From Microcoleus sp. FACHB-831 (GTDB lineage: Bacteria; Cyanobacteriota; Cyanobacteriia; Cyanobacteriales; FACHB-T130), in the NCBI RefSeq assembly GCF_014695585.1, contig NZ_JACJON010000039.1, forward strand, positions 1-64,000: a stretch of DNA of 64,000 nucleotides, written 5' to 3'. Every line of letters begins with the position of its first letter. Position 1 is the first letter of the stretch. The position numbers and the translations under genes were made by a program. Of the stretch, positions 24,295 to 33,544 are shown in pieces. The notes below the pieces were generated by a model. The model saw only the letters and a list, made by a program, of their open reading frames with translations, had not been told where the DNA came from and made no database searches.

Positions 24295-26142
24295 CTAAAG
24301 ATTTTGCTGAATGTACTGCATGATGCCCCTCGCGATCGCCCGAGCCATTTGGTTCTGGTAATCAGGGTCCGACAGTCTGCTAGCTTCATAGGAGTTGCTT
24401 ACATACCCTGTTTCCACCAAAACAGCAGGCATGGAATTCTTCCTCAGCACAAAGAATCTTGCACTACGCACCCTTCGGTCTGGGATATCCATGCTCTGCA
24501 AAATGTTGCTGTGGATAGTGCGAGCCAGACCTTCCCCTTTCCCGTAATGGTAAGTCTCAAGACCGCGCACATCGGGACGCCCGCTGATGGAATTGGCATG
24601 GATGCTGACAAACAAATCTGCACCTGCCCGTTGTGCCATATCAACTCGCGGTGCCAGATCTACGAAGTAATCAGAGTTTCGCGTCATCTTCACTTGGAGA
24701 CCTTGTTGCTCCAGCAGCGCCGCTAACTTTTGGGAAATTGACAGAACGATGTCTTTTTCCAGAACTCCCCCCCTACCTGGGGCACCAGAATCTTTCCCGC
24801 CGTGACCCGGATCTACGATCACAAGCACTCTGCCATTAGAGGGACGGCGTATAGGTGTAGGTGTAGGACGGCTTTGCTCTACCGGAGGCGGATTAGGCCT
24901 TTCAGGCGCCGGGACAACAATCGTGCTGCTAATTGGTTCGTTGCTAGGTCGCGTCGTCCGTAATAACTGGAGCGCTACCATCTGGTCATTAACTTGATTG
25001 AGTTCACCAATCTGCACGCCAGCAGCTGGTTGCACTAGAATCGCCACAGTATTCGAGTCTTGCTGCTGTAGACGCACCCGCAAAACGGCACTGTTAGCAT
25101 CCAGTTGCGGGCCTTTTACTCTGTCAGCCAACTGTGCGGAAGGAATTGTAATTCGATACGCACCTGCGGCACTGTCCCAGCGGCTGGTGGGCGATACCGA
25201 ACGGTCAGCCCGAATTAACAGCATAGTGCCACTACTGGCGATGTCAATTGACTGAATGGTAGCTAGCCGAGGCGATGTTGGGGAAGAGTTAGGGTCGCTA
25301 GGATTGGAGGAAGGGGTGCCTATAGTTTGCCCGAGCGTGCCATTTGGCAAAACAACTATGCCTCCCCCCAGCCTGCTGAAACTGGGCTGCCAATCGGGGC
25401 CGTCTTGGCTGACGTTAAGCGTCATCCGCACGAAGCCGGGAGATTCTTGGGAAAATTTTACGCGACTGACGCCGAAGCGATTAACTGGTATGTCAGAAGG
25501 GGATAGCGTGTTGGAGAGGGTGGCGTTCTCTATGTCTATGGCGATCGTGTTGCGATCGCCATTCCGCTTTACCTTCAGTTGGGGTTCTCCGCCACTCGTG
25601 CGGATGAAAAACCCATCCCGCGTTACTTGTAAAGCTTGCACTTGAACTGCCGAACCAGCGGAAGCGATAATAGATGGCCCTGGCTGGTTCGAGCGATCGC
25701 TTGGGCGGTTTTGCGGTAGCGGTTCTTCAGGCGTAACGCTAGGTACATAAGATACTCGTTCCGGCGCTGGTAATTGTACCGACCACTGGCTCGGATTGAG
25801 ACCTCGGAAGCGAACTTGTTCTGGATTTAGGGTGTAGCCAGGATTTAATTCAAGTACTAGACGAGTGGTTCGGTCGTCAAACTGCCCGACCCGCAGCGAT
25901 CGCATTGCACCGTTGAGCTGCTGAGTCACGGTCGGGCGTCCCAGCGTTGTCCCTGGCAGATCGATTATCAGCCTCGTGGGGTTAGCAAGCAGTTGTGCTG
26001 TTGGCTGAACCCCATCGTCTGTCCTAAATTCCAGGCGGTTCTGATTGTTATCGAAGCGCCAAAATACCAGTTTCCCAGCGAATGCAGGGGATGAAAACAG
26101 AAAAAGGCTCAAAAAACTGGGTAGTAGCCAGTAATATCTCAC
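24295..26142 (-). CDS. amiC: N-acetylmuramoyl-L-alanine amidase with AMIN domains
   Basis: 615 residues. A signal peptide (about 1-22, ending SSPAFA) sends it to the periplasm. At least one N-terminal AMIN domain (KLVFWRFDNNQNRLEFRTDD onward) and a second AMIN-like region (~170-390) bind peptidoglycan. A Pro-rich linker leads to the Amidase_3 domain (~440-612) with the zinc ligands in VDPGHGGKDSGAPG, SIHANS and the catalytic Glu in VLVETGYVSN. AmiC enzymes cut stem peptides from glycan strands at septa; in Anabaena they drill nanopores for septal junctions, which would matter for filament communication. Just upstream of murI on the same strand. Confidence 0.93.
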   Translation of the reverse strand: MRYYWLLPSFLSLFLFSSPAFAGKLVFWRFDNNQNRLEFRTDDGVQPTAQLLANPTRLIIDLPGTTLGRPTVTQQLNGAMRSLRVGQFDDRTTRLVLELNPGYTLNPEQVRFRGLNPSQWSVQLPAPERVSYVPSVTPEEPLPQNRPSDRSNQPGPSIIASAGSAVQVQALQVTRDGFFIRTSGGEPQLKVKRNGDRNTIAIDIENATLSNTLSPSDIPVNRFGVSRVKFSQESPGFVRMTLNVSQDGPDWQPSFSRLGGGIVVLPNGTLGQTIGTPSSNPSDPNSSPTSPRLATIQSIDIASSGTMLLIRADRSVSPTSRWDSAAGAYRITIPSAQLADRVKGPQLDANSAVLRVRLQQQDSNTVAILVQPAAGVQIGELNQVNDQMVALQLLRTTRPSNEPISSTIVVPAPERPNPPPVEQSRPTPTPIRRPSNGRVLVIVDPGHGGKDSGAPGRGGVLEKDIVLSISQKLAALLEQQGLQVKMTRNSDYFVDLAPRVDMAQRAGADLFVSIHANSISGRPDVRGLETYHYGKGEGLARTIHSNILQSMDIPDRRVRSARFFVLRKNSMPAVLVETGYVSNSYEASRLSDPDYQNQMARAIARGIMQYIQQNL

Positions 26143-26281
26143 AATCGTTGCTCCAAATAAACGCAGTATGGTTTATCGTTCATTGTTGATTGTGTATTGT
26201 TTATCCTAATCAACAACGAACTACTACTCTCGTGGCAGTAGAAAGGTTCGGTTCAATGCCTCTCAGGCGCGGGCATAAGAA

Positions 26282-26306
26282 GATGTGGGGATATGTTTCC
26301 CCCACA
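26282..26306 (-). terminator. Hairpin after the antiporter gene
   Basis: TGTGGGG and CCCCACA form a 7-bp stem with a ~10-base loop. It lies between the antiporter stop and the amiC start, in a 308-base gap that otherwise shows nothing. Confidence 0.45.
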
Positions 26307-26451
26307 CATAAATACACAATTACGAACGGGGTTAAAATACCATGATTTTGTAGTTGTGCGGACACCACGATAATTCAAGCAGGCAAACCACAGAGGACGT
26401 AGAGAGGCGGTATCAAGTTTCAGCAAAGCCCTAATTGTTAGTAGTTAGGGG

Positions 26452-27864
26452 TTAATCGCTAATCGAAGCATCGCTTTTTTCAGGTTTGGCGATCGCTGGC
26501 TCTTGAAACACTAGCCTTAACAACGGAGGGGCAATAAAAGTCGTCAGAATCACCATCATAATAATGGCCGCCTCTGTCGCTTCCGACAAAACACCGCTGG
26601 CAGAACCAACACCAGCAAAAACCAGCCCCACTTCACCTCTAGGAATCATCCCGACGCCGATCGCTAGTCGGTTGATACCGGGTTGTCCAAACACTGCCAG
26701 ACCCGTAACAACCTTACCCGCAATGGCAACTGCGATCAGGAAAGTCGCCATTATTAGTCCTTCGCGGTTGCTGGGAACAGCGGGGTTTAGCACGCCAAAG
26801 TCTGTCTTTGCACCAACTGTTACGAAGAAAATTGGCACTAGCATATCAGCAATGGGCACGATCTGCTTGTCCAGCTCTTTACGCTTATCTGTCTCGTCGA
26901 AGACTAACCCAGCAGCAAAAGCTCCCAGAATAGCTTCTAAATGGATTGCGGCTGCAATGTATGAAAGAACGAAGGCAAAGATAAGAGCTGGTATTATCAC
27001 GCCTCCGCGTGTCTTGAGTTGATTGGCGATCGCCACAAAGGATGTGTTTAAAACATTGCCTAGCAGAATCGCACCGATTAAAAAAACACTGGCGCTGATG
27101 ACGGGATAAAGTACATTGCCTACATCTACGGAGCCAGTTTTGGCAAGACTGGCGACTACAGCTAGGACGATAATACCCAGGACATCATCTATAACCGCAG
27201 CGCCAAGAATAATCTGGCCTTCTTTAGAAGTCAGACGCCCTATTTCTGATAGAACTTTGGAAGTAATGCCAATACTGGTTGCTGTCAAAGCTGCACCACC
27301 GAATATGGCAGGAACCGCTGGCACACCAAACAGGTAAATTAGACCTACAGTTCCACCTGCAAACGGAACAACTACCCCAACAATGGCTACAATAGCGGCT
27401 TGCGGGCCAACTGCGAGCAGTTCTTTTAAGTTGGATTCCAGACCAATTTCAAATAGCAATACGATTGCACCCAGTTCGGCCAAAACCGAAATGACTTCGC
27501 CCATAGAGCTGAAGGTTGCGTTTGCTGAGTCAGGACTCAACCCCGCAGTCGATTGCAGCAAGGTGATGATAATTGAGTTAGAACTTTCTGCTCCGCTTTC
27601 GGGAAACACCAGCAGGTGCAGTGCAGAAATGCCAACTATAACACCACCAACCAGTTCGCCTAAGACCGCCGGAAAGCCGAGAGAGTTAGACAACTCGCCG
27701 CCAACTTTACTTGCAAAGTAGATGATGACTAAACTTAGCAGCACTCCTGCCATTACCAGCGAACCACTTTCTGCTTGTGTTGTTGGTGCTTGCAAGAGGA
27801 GGGTTTTGCACAAAGATGGGAACCAGTTTGGTGGGGTGAGGAAAGTCAAAAAAGGCAGTTGCAT
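26452..27864 (-). CDS. nhaS3: Cation:proton antiporter (NhaS3/NapA-like, CPA2 family)
   Basis: 470 residues with about 12 membrane helices. Family features: the unwound LGFPAVLGELVGGVIVG helix near residue 65, LLFEIGLESNL, ATSIGITSKVLSE, and the ion-binding AAVIDDVLGIIVLAV pair of aspartates. The N terminus may hold a cleavable or extra helix. Cyanobacterial NhaS3 is a thylakoid Na+/H+ antiporter needed for growth; the assignment to NhaS3 rather than another CPA2 paralogue is by general resemblance. There is no TrkA-N regulatory domain, which argues against KefB/C. It stands alone with a 473-base upstream gap. Confidence 0.85.
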   Translation of the reverse strand: MQLPFLTFLTPPNWFPSLCKTLLLQAPTTQAESGSLVMAGVLLSLVIIYFASKVGGELSNSLGFPAVLGELVGGVIVGISALHLLVFPESGAESSNSIIITLLQSTAGLSPDSANATFSSMGEVISVLAELGAIVLLFEIGLESNLKELLAVGPQAAIVAIVGVVVPFAGGTVGLIYLFGVPAVPAIFGGAALTATSIGITSKVLSEIGRLTSKEGQIILGAAVIDDVLGIIVLAVVASLAKTGSVDVGNVLYPVISASVFLIGAILLGNVLNTSFVAIANQLKTRGGVIIPALIFAFVLSYIAAAIHLEAILGAFAAGLVFDETDKRKELDKQIVPIADMLVPIFFVTVGAKTDFGVLNPAVPSNREGLIMATFLIAVAIAGKVVTGLAVFGQPGINRLAIGVGMIPRGEVGLVFAGVGSASGVLSEATEAAIIMMVILTTFIAPPLLRLVFQEPAIAKPEKSDASISD

Positions 27865-28265
27865 CTAAATCCAATGGTTGTGCAGAAATCATTCTTTATA
27901 CTGTACAAGTTTCTTTACACAATGCAGCGAGGTCTGGCAAGGGAATTCTGTTATTTGAAACACAATTTTTCAGAGTGTTGCCATCCTTAAATGCCTAAGT
28001 CCTCAAGATGACGCTAGATAGGAGGAAGAGGGTTCCCTGGTAGGGGCAAGTTTTTGGCAGAAATGGGGAAAGTGTTTCGATTGCCTTGCATATGTAGTGG
28101 GACAGTCAAAAATTACACAACCCATTAAAAACACAATACACTAATACAAATTATTTATTGAGGGGGGAGAAATGCCTAAGTATAGGGTATAGATTGAATC
28201 TAGTGAAAATAATTGCCGATATGAAGCAATATTAGGGATTGACAGCCTGAATAATAGCTAGTAAC
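27865..28265. other. Gene-free region between the antiporter and ssb
   Basis: AT-rich, no supported gene. It must contain the antiporter promoter. Confidence 0.4.
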
Positions 28266-28307
28266 TAGCCATCAGTTTTCAGCGAAATCCGCTTTTGCTG
28301 ATGGCTA
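28266..28307 (-). terminator. Hairpin downstream of ssb
   Basis: TAGCCATCAG (28266-28275) pairs with CTGATGGCTA (28298-28307). A nested AGCG/CGCT stem lies inside. It is located 30 bases past the ssb stop. Confidence 0.6.
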
Positions 28308-28337
28308 AAAGCTCTAAGTGCGATCGCTAATAACTAA

Positions 28338-28703
28338 TTAGAACTCGTCTTCCCTATACTCTGCGCCTGTGCTGGCATTGTTATCCTGTTTGGAACCCAA
28401 TAGATGGAGGCGATTCACTTGAATAACGGGTGAAGAACGCTCGGCTCCTGTAGCGCGATCGCTCCAAGTCTCAAACTTCAAGAAGCCTTGAACCCCAATC
28501 AAGCTTCCCTTATGCACGTAGTCGGCAGCAATTCGCGCTTCATTTCCCCAAAGTTCTAAATTGAACCAATCAGGCTGGTCGCTATCTTTAGTGGGACGCT
28601 TTACTGCCAACGTCAGTTTACACTTAGTGCTACCTGAGTCAAAAAATTTGACATCAGGCTCTCCACCTACACGGCCTACCAAATTCACAACATTCAAACT
28701 CAT
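28338..28703 (-). CDS. ssb: Single-stranded DNA-binding protein
   Basis: 121 residues: one OB-fold (MSLNVVNLVGRVGGEPDVKF, then KCKLTLAVKR, WFNLELWGNEARIAADYVHKG and LIGVQGFLKFETW) and a short acidic tip ending EDEF, the counterpart of the DDDIPF tail that recruits repair partners. It protects ssDNA in replication, recombination and repair. I chose ATG 28703, not the in-frame ATG at 28721, because the latter falls inside a perfect LexA-type palindrome; the operator then sits 12 bases before the start. Small single-domain SSBs are usual in cyanobacteria. Confidence 0.93.
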   Translation of the reverse strand: MSLNVVNLVGRVGGEPDVKFFDSGSTKCKLTLAVKRPTKDSDQPDWFNLELWGNEARIAADYVHKGSLIGVQGFLKFETWSDRATGAERSSPVIQVNRLHLLGSKQDNNASTGAEYREDEF

Positions 28704-28714
28704 AAACTTCTTAT

Positions 28715-28728
28715 AGTACACTTGTACT
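28715..28728. promoter_or_regulatory. LexA-type operator upstream of ssb
   Basis: AGTACACTTGTACT is a perfect match to the cyanobacterial LexA box published for Anabaena (RGTACNNNDGTWCB; AGTAC-N4-GTACT core). It overlaps the probable 5' leader of ssb, so repressor binding would block initiation or elongation. Confidence 0.8.
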
Positions 28729-29495
28729 TGCGCGCAGTTTAATAAGTTTAGCCGAATAAACTAGAAATTGTACTGTCAGGGGCAAAATAATTGTTTTTTA
28801 TCGTCCATTCAAAATAAACAAATCCTAGCTGCCCCGATCGGCCAAAAATATAGTGGGAGCCACCCACCCAAGGATATAAACTTTTGAGTGAGTGTTGACG
28901 AGTAGAGATTCACTTGAAGTTTATCCTGATGGAGCAAGCGATCGCCAGAATGATGCTTGCAGACTGAGTGTTGGGCACTTCCACTCTAACGAGGCGTGTA
29001 GACCCAAGTTCCGCCACTAGCAATACTGCATTGAACAATAAGCGTTTAGCGGTAGATCTAGGCAGAGCTTGTGCTAAACTCCACCCTTAGAGTAAAGATA
29101 GGCTGAATTGCCAAAGCTGAAGTATATATAAATACTGAAGCGATACAGTTATCGCCTTCTACGGTGCAAAGCAAGGAAAGCTCCACTCTGGAGTAAATCC
29201 AGCTTAACAAATATGATGCGTGAGTAAATTGGGGTATATAAAATTAACAGGTCTGGGACAAAACCGAAGGTCTACAACTCGAAGGCAACTTGGAGTTTTA
29301 AAGTCCGAGCTTGAGTCGCAGGCAATGTCAAGCCCAAAAATTGATAATCTGACGCCATACTCCCTGGGAGTTAGCAACAGAAAATATCAACTCACTAGAC
29401 GCAGGATAGAAAACGTAATAAAATCCACCTCGGTTACACTTCAGTTACATTTCCGTCACACACAGCAGAATTTCACTTTGGGGGCGTAGAAACGA
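28729..29495. other. Upstream region of mreB
   Basis: About 770 bases with no supported gene; an 89-codon frame at 29220-29489 has no recognisable features. A small inverted repeat CTCCACTCTGGAG lies near 29180. The region is probably the long mreB leader and promoter. Confidence 0.4.
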
Positions 29496-30539
29496 GTGGG
29501 TCTTTTCAGTCGCTTTTCCTTGTCGCGGGACATGGGTATAGACCTGGGCACAGCTAACACCTTGGTCTATGTATCAGGCAAAGGCATTGTTCTGCAAGAA
29601 CCTTCTGTGGTTGCTATTGACCAAGACACTAAAATCCCGCTGGCCGTGGGGGAAGATGCAAAAAAAATGCTGGGTCGGACACCGGGCAATGTAATCGCCC
29701 TTCGCCCCCTACGCGATGGTGTGATTGCAGACTTTGACACAGCAGAGCTAATGCTCAAGCATTTTATCCGGCGGGTACACGAAGGGAGAACCCTGGTATC
29801 GCCTCGGATTGTCATAGGCATTCCTTCAGGTGTCACGGGCGTAGAACGACGAGCGGTTATGGAAGCCGCCTCTCAAGCAGGTGCCAGAGATGTCTACCTA
29901 ATTGATGAGCCAGTAGCAGCAGCAATCGGTGCTGGGCTACCAGTCGCAGAACCGACCGGAAACATGATTATCGATATCGGTGGGGGTACGACCGAAGTAG
30001 CCGTCCTGAGTTTGCAAGGTACGGTGATCAGCGAATCGGTGCGCGTAGCTGGGGATGAACTGAGCGAATCTATCACTCAGTACATGAAAAAAGTACACAA
30101 TCTAGTGATCGGGGAGCGGACATCTGAAGAAATTAAGATTCAGATTGGTTCGGCCTATCCTACTGATTTCGATAGCGATGCGACGATGGAAGTCCGGGGG
30201 TTACACTTGCTCTCTGGCTTACCGAGAACGGTCACTATCAAGGGGCCAGAAATTCGGGAAAGTATGTCAGAACCACTTTCTGTGATTATAGATGCGGTTA
30301 AGCGAACCTTAGAGCGTACCCCTCCAGAATTGGCGGCTGACATTATCGATAGGGGCATCATGCTGGCAGGCGGTGGTGCTTTGTTGAAGGGACTTGATAC
30401 CCTGATCAGCCACGAAACCGGAATTGTTACGCACGTTGCGGCAGATCCCTTGAGCTGCGTTGTACTCGGAACAGGCCGTGTTTTGGAGAATTTCAAACAG
30501 CTCGAACGGGTGTTCAGCGGGCGATCGCGCAATATGTAA
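29496..30539 (+). CDS. mreB: Rod shape-determining protein MreB
   Basis: 347 residues of actin-like ATPase. Phosphate 1 loop [14 protein letters not shown], phosphate 2 loop [15 protein letters not shown], and the adenosine motif [13 protein letters not shown]. MreB polymerises under the membrane and guides side-wall synthesis, setting cell shape. The GTG start at 29496 gives the usual [13 protein letters not shown] terminus. First gene of the mreB-mreC-mreD cluster; in filamentous cyanobacteria this cluster controls cell width and is non-essential in some species. Confidence 0.96.
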   Translation: MGLFSRFSLSRDMGIDLGTANTLVYVSGKGIVLQEPSVVAIDQDTKIPLAVGEDAKKMLGRTPGNVIALRPLRDGVIADFDTAELMLKHFIRRVHEGRTLVSPRIVIGIPSGVTGVERRAVMEAASQAGARDVYLIDEPVAAAIGAGLPVAEPTGNMIIDIGGGTTEVAVLSLQGTVISESVRVAGDELSESITQYMKKVHNLVIGERTSEEIKIQIGSAYPTDFDSDATMEVRGLHLLSGLPRTVTIKGPEIRESMSEPLSVIIDAVKRTLERTPPELAADIIDRGIMLAGGGALLKGLDTLISHETGIVTHVAADPLSCVVLGTGRVLENFKQLERVFSGRSRNM

Positions 30540-30579
30540 TCAGTTTTGATTGGTTGTGTAAAAGCGAAGCAAAAGAACA

Positions 30580-30625
30580 ACCCCCTTAGATATTGGCTGT
30601 CCCATTGCCAACACACAGAGGGGGT
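30580..30625 (+). terminator. Hairpin between mreB and mreC (attenuator or processing site)
   Basis: ACCCCCT (30580-30586) pairs with AGGGGGT (30619-30625), and TTGGC (30594-30598) with GCCAA (30607-30611) inside it. No T-run follows, so partial termination or mRNA protection is more likely than full termination. Confidence 0.5.
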
Positions 30626-30725
30626 ATGAGGATTGGCGTTGAGTGTTGAATAAAAAAACTTGCCTCAAGACTTATAACTTCCTCACCTCATAACTAAATT
30701 CAAAACTCATAACAATTAACAATCT

Positions 30726-31505
30726 ATGTATACAATGCGTCGCTGGTGGGACCGGCACGGGGTACAAATGATCTTGGTGGGGCTGACTCTGGGAACTGGC
30801 TGGTTAGTCCGGCAGACTCAGGGAGAAGCACTTATTGAGCTTTATCAATATATGACCCGCCCATTTCAAACTGGTCTTACTTCACAAGAGCGGATAGAAA
30901 ATGCCAAGGTTCAGGAGCTACAAGGCCGGTTAGTTGAACTGGAAAACCAAAACCGAAAGTTAAAAGACCTGTTGGGTTACGTTGACAAGACCAAACAAAA
31001 AGGAATAGTTGCTCCAATAGTGGGACGTAGCGCCGACCACTGGTGGCAACAGGTGACGCTGGGACGTGGGAGTGCTGACGGTATTAAAGTTGGCCATATC
31101 ATTGTCGGTTCCGGTGGCGTAGTAGGCAGGGTGGTTAGCGTCACGCCCCATACCAGTAGAATATTGCTGATTAGCGACGCAAACAGTAGGGTCGGTGTTA
31201 CCATCAGCCGCAGTCGCTACATGGGTTATATTCGGGGTCAGGGATCGAACCGAGCCGTAATGCAGTTCTTTGATAAAGTACCGGATGTTCGTAAAGGGGA
31301 TTTGGTTTCCACCTCACCCATTAGCGATCTCTTCCCAGCAGGCTTGCCAGTAGGTCGTGTGGAGTCAGTGAATCTACAAAAAAGCCCTGCTCCTGAAGCT
31401 GTCATTGAGCTTACGGCACCGATTATGTACCTGGAGTGGGTGATGTCGTATCCGTTTGAGAGCAAGCAGCTAGGGTCTACAAACGAGGTAGAGTCTAAAA
31501 ATTAG
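30726..31505 (+). CDS. mreC: Rod shape-determining protein MreC
   Basis: 259 residues. One N-terminal membrane helix (VQMILVGLTLGTGWLVRQ), a periplasmic coiled coil (about 57-85, QERIENAKVQELQGRLVELE) and a beta-domain with the family's VVGRSADHWWQQVTLGRGSADG and GVVGRVVSVTPHTSRILLI blocks. It links MreB filaments to wall synthases in the periplasm. The start may be ATG 30726 or the Met three codons later. The 186-base gap from mreB contains a hairpin. Confidence 0.93.
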   Translation: MYTMRRWWDRHGVQMILVGLTLGTGWLVRQTQGEALIELYQYMTRPFQTGLTSQERIENAKVQELQGRLVELENQNRKLKDLLGYVDKTKQKGIVAPIVGRSADHWWQQVTLGRGSADGIKVGHIIVGSGGVVGRVVSVTPHTSRILLISDANSRVGVTISRSRYMGYIRGQGSNRAVMQFFDKVPDVRKGDLVSTSPISDLFPAGLPVGRVESVNLQKSPAPEAVIELTAPIMYLEWVMSYPFESKQLGSTNEVESKN

Positions 31506-31602
31506 CAATTACGGACTAAAATCATCAACGACCTTGCCAATAACCCTAGTGTTTAAAAGGCCGAAAGCGTCCTCTTACACAGCTAAATGGGAGAACTAAT
31601 TT

Positions 31603-32148
31603 TTGATTAACCTTTCTCACCTGTCACCTTGGGCACGTCAAATTGTTAACGCTGCTGTCACTGTTAGTTCTGTCGTTGTGTGTACGCTGGTCTTACAGAC
31701 TCGCTTACCGGGGATGGAATTGTTGGGTATAGGCCCTAATTGGCTGTTGGTTTGGGTTGTCGCCTGGAGTTTGAAGCGCACGCCTTTCCAGGGAGCGATC
31801 GCAGGTATGGCTTTAGGGCTGATTCAAGATGGTATGACGGCCCCTCATCCCTCTCATGCTATTAGCCTTGGCATAGTTGGATACTTGACGGCTCGCATTC
31901 AAAAGCAGCGTTATATTCAGGAAGATTTTATCTCTGTTGCGTTAATTGTATTTGGTATGGCAGTGCTTGCTGAGACGGTTAGCGCACTTCAGTTTCTTCT
32001 AGAGGGCAATCGCGCTTTGGCAGAAATTTGGTCTGACCACCAGCGTATCGCGCTTTCTAGCGCTATTCTCAGCAGCCTTTGGGCGCCTGTTGTTTACTAT
32101 CCCCTAAACCGCTGGTGGCAAAAGATGAATTTATTAGAGCAATCTTAA
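31603..32148 (+). CDS. mreD: Rod shape-determining protein MreD
   Basis: 181 residues, about five membrane helices, with the typical LLGIGPNWLLVWVVAWSLKR and GAIAGMALGLIQDGM blocks. It is the membrane partner of MreC. The start is TTG at 31603, preceded by GGGAGAA; no ATG lies near. It is the third gene of the cluster and ends 15 bases before a convergent gene. Confidence 0.9.
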   Translation: MINLSHLSPWARQIVNAAVTVSSVVVCTLVLQTRLPGMELLGIGPNWLLVWVVAWSLKRTPFQGAIAGMALGLIQDGMTAPHPSHAISLGIVGYLTARIQKQRYIQEDFISVALIVFGMAVLAETVSALQFLLEGNRALAEIWSDHQRIALSSAILSSLWAPVVYYPLNRWWQKMNLLEQS

Positions 32149-32162
32149 ATTGCCAATTGGTT

Positions 32163-32963
32163 TCAGACTCGAACTAGCTTCTTAATATCTAGCAGGTAAT
32201 GAGCAACTGAAAGTAAGTCGCAAGCAATGCGGGTGGGCTGAAACTGCTTAAGATACAAGCTACTGCGAATGCCGCAGGTGAGAGCAATTGTGGGAATCCC
32301 CATTGCTTTCCCTGCTGTTATATCTGCTTCAGTATCGCCCACCATCCAAGCTGATGATAAAGGCTTACCTTGCTCTTGTTGTTCTGCGATCGCTTTTTCC
32401 AATAGCTGCGTTTTCACTTCAGCGTAGTTTTTATAAGCAGCATTTTTGTCAGCAGTCCCATATATTCCACTAAACAGACGAGCTAAACCATAATTTTGTA
32501 ATATTTGAGTGGCTTGGCTTTGACACCGCAACGTCACTAATACCAACCGCACGTCCTTAGAATGCATCAACGCGATCGCCCAGTTTACCCCTGGCTGCAT
32601 TTTGTCTTTTGCTAACAGCGCTGGGTGATTGACAATTTTTACGACGCGCTCTAAAAAAACGTCAATTTGCTCGCCCTGCAAGCCCGACCGCATGGCAATT
32701 TCAATATCGGGAACTCTATCCTGCTTCATTTGCCAGAATTGCTGTTTAGTTAACATCTGGATCGGCAGAGTTTCTCCATCCTCCTTGTAGATTGCAAACG
32801 TATCGGCTAGCGCCAATTCGTAGGTGCTGTAGTAACGGCTGGAAACATCCACTATAGGCCCGTCAAAGTCACAGAAGACCGTCATCTGTTGCCTAGAGTA
32901 ACCGCTGTTTTGATCTTGGTACCACTGCGGGGGTTGCGAGTTTAAGACAGTATTGCCTTTCAT
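32163..32963 (-). CDS. HAD superfamily hydrolase
   Basis: 266 residues. HAD motif I VFCDFDGPIVDVS (Asp nucleophile with the acid two residues on), motif II LVLVTLRC, Lys in a later helix, and motif IV WMVGDTEADITAGKAMGIP. Probably a small-molecule phosphatase of the phosphoglycolate phosphatase type, substrate unknown. The first motif begins only at residue ~28, so Met27 (32885) may be the real start, giving 240 residues. Neither start has a clear ribosome binding site. It converges with mreD. Confidence 0.85.
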   Translation of the reverse strand: MKGNTVLNSQPPQWYQDQNSGYSRQQMTVFCDFDGPIVDVSSRYYSTYELALADTFAIYKEDGETLPIQMLTKQQFWQMKQDRVPDIEIAMRSGLQGEQIDVFLERVVKIVNHPALLAKDKMQPGVNWAIALMHSKDVRLVLVTLRCQSQATQILQNYGLARLFSGIYGTADKNAAYKNYAEVKTQLLEKAIAEQQEQGKPLSSAWMVGDTEADITAGKAMGIPTIALTCGIRSSLYLKQFQPTRIACDLLSVAHYLLDIKKLVRV

Positions 32964-33544
32964 AAAAGGTGGGGGATAGGCTTTTTAATAAGTTTCTTTA
33001 CATTAGCATCTGTATCATAAGTTTTAGTGCAATTTATTTTACTTAATTCATTCGCTCAACTTATATAAACAGATAACTTGTTTCAGGTGTTGCCCAAAAA
33101 CTCACAAACTTGTATTACTTATTACTCTATAGTTGCGCTCTAGGGGGTATTATTAAATAATTGAAATTTATTCAAAATAATTATTGCAGCCTAGTTCTTC
33201 CTCGTCGAAATCATCATACCAAAAAAATGCGGTGGAAGTCTAGGGGTTTAGAAAAAAAAGTCACCTGGAACAGGTAAAAAATTAAATTATTGGGGTTGAT
33301 TTGAAGAGGGTTAGCGATCGCTATTGCTTACAGCAACGCTGGCGTGCCTTTTATTATTGCAATCTTTGATAGAGATTTAGACGCCCGCCGAAGTTAGGTT
33401 TTACAGCACTTTGCTGTTGGAGTCTATTAACTATAAGAAAGCTGCTCAAAGCTTATCGAACATAAGAGTAAGCATGCATCTGGCATAGGGTAGGGAAAGG
33501 GCGATCGCGCCTATACTACAGATAAATCTCTCCGGCTGCGAACT
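32964..33544. other. Gene-free AT-rich region
   Basis: 580 bases between divergent genes. No gene, tRNA or strong repeat. HIP1 sites lie near 33316 and 33502. Confidence 0.4.

Noticed and set aside
29220-29489. 89-codon frame just before mreB
   Set aside because: Starts with GTG, no recognisable features, lies in the likely mreB leader.
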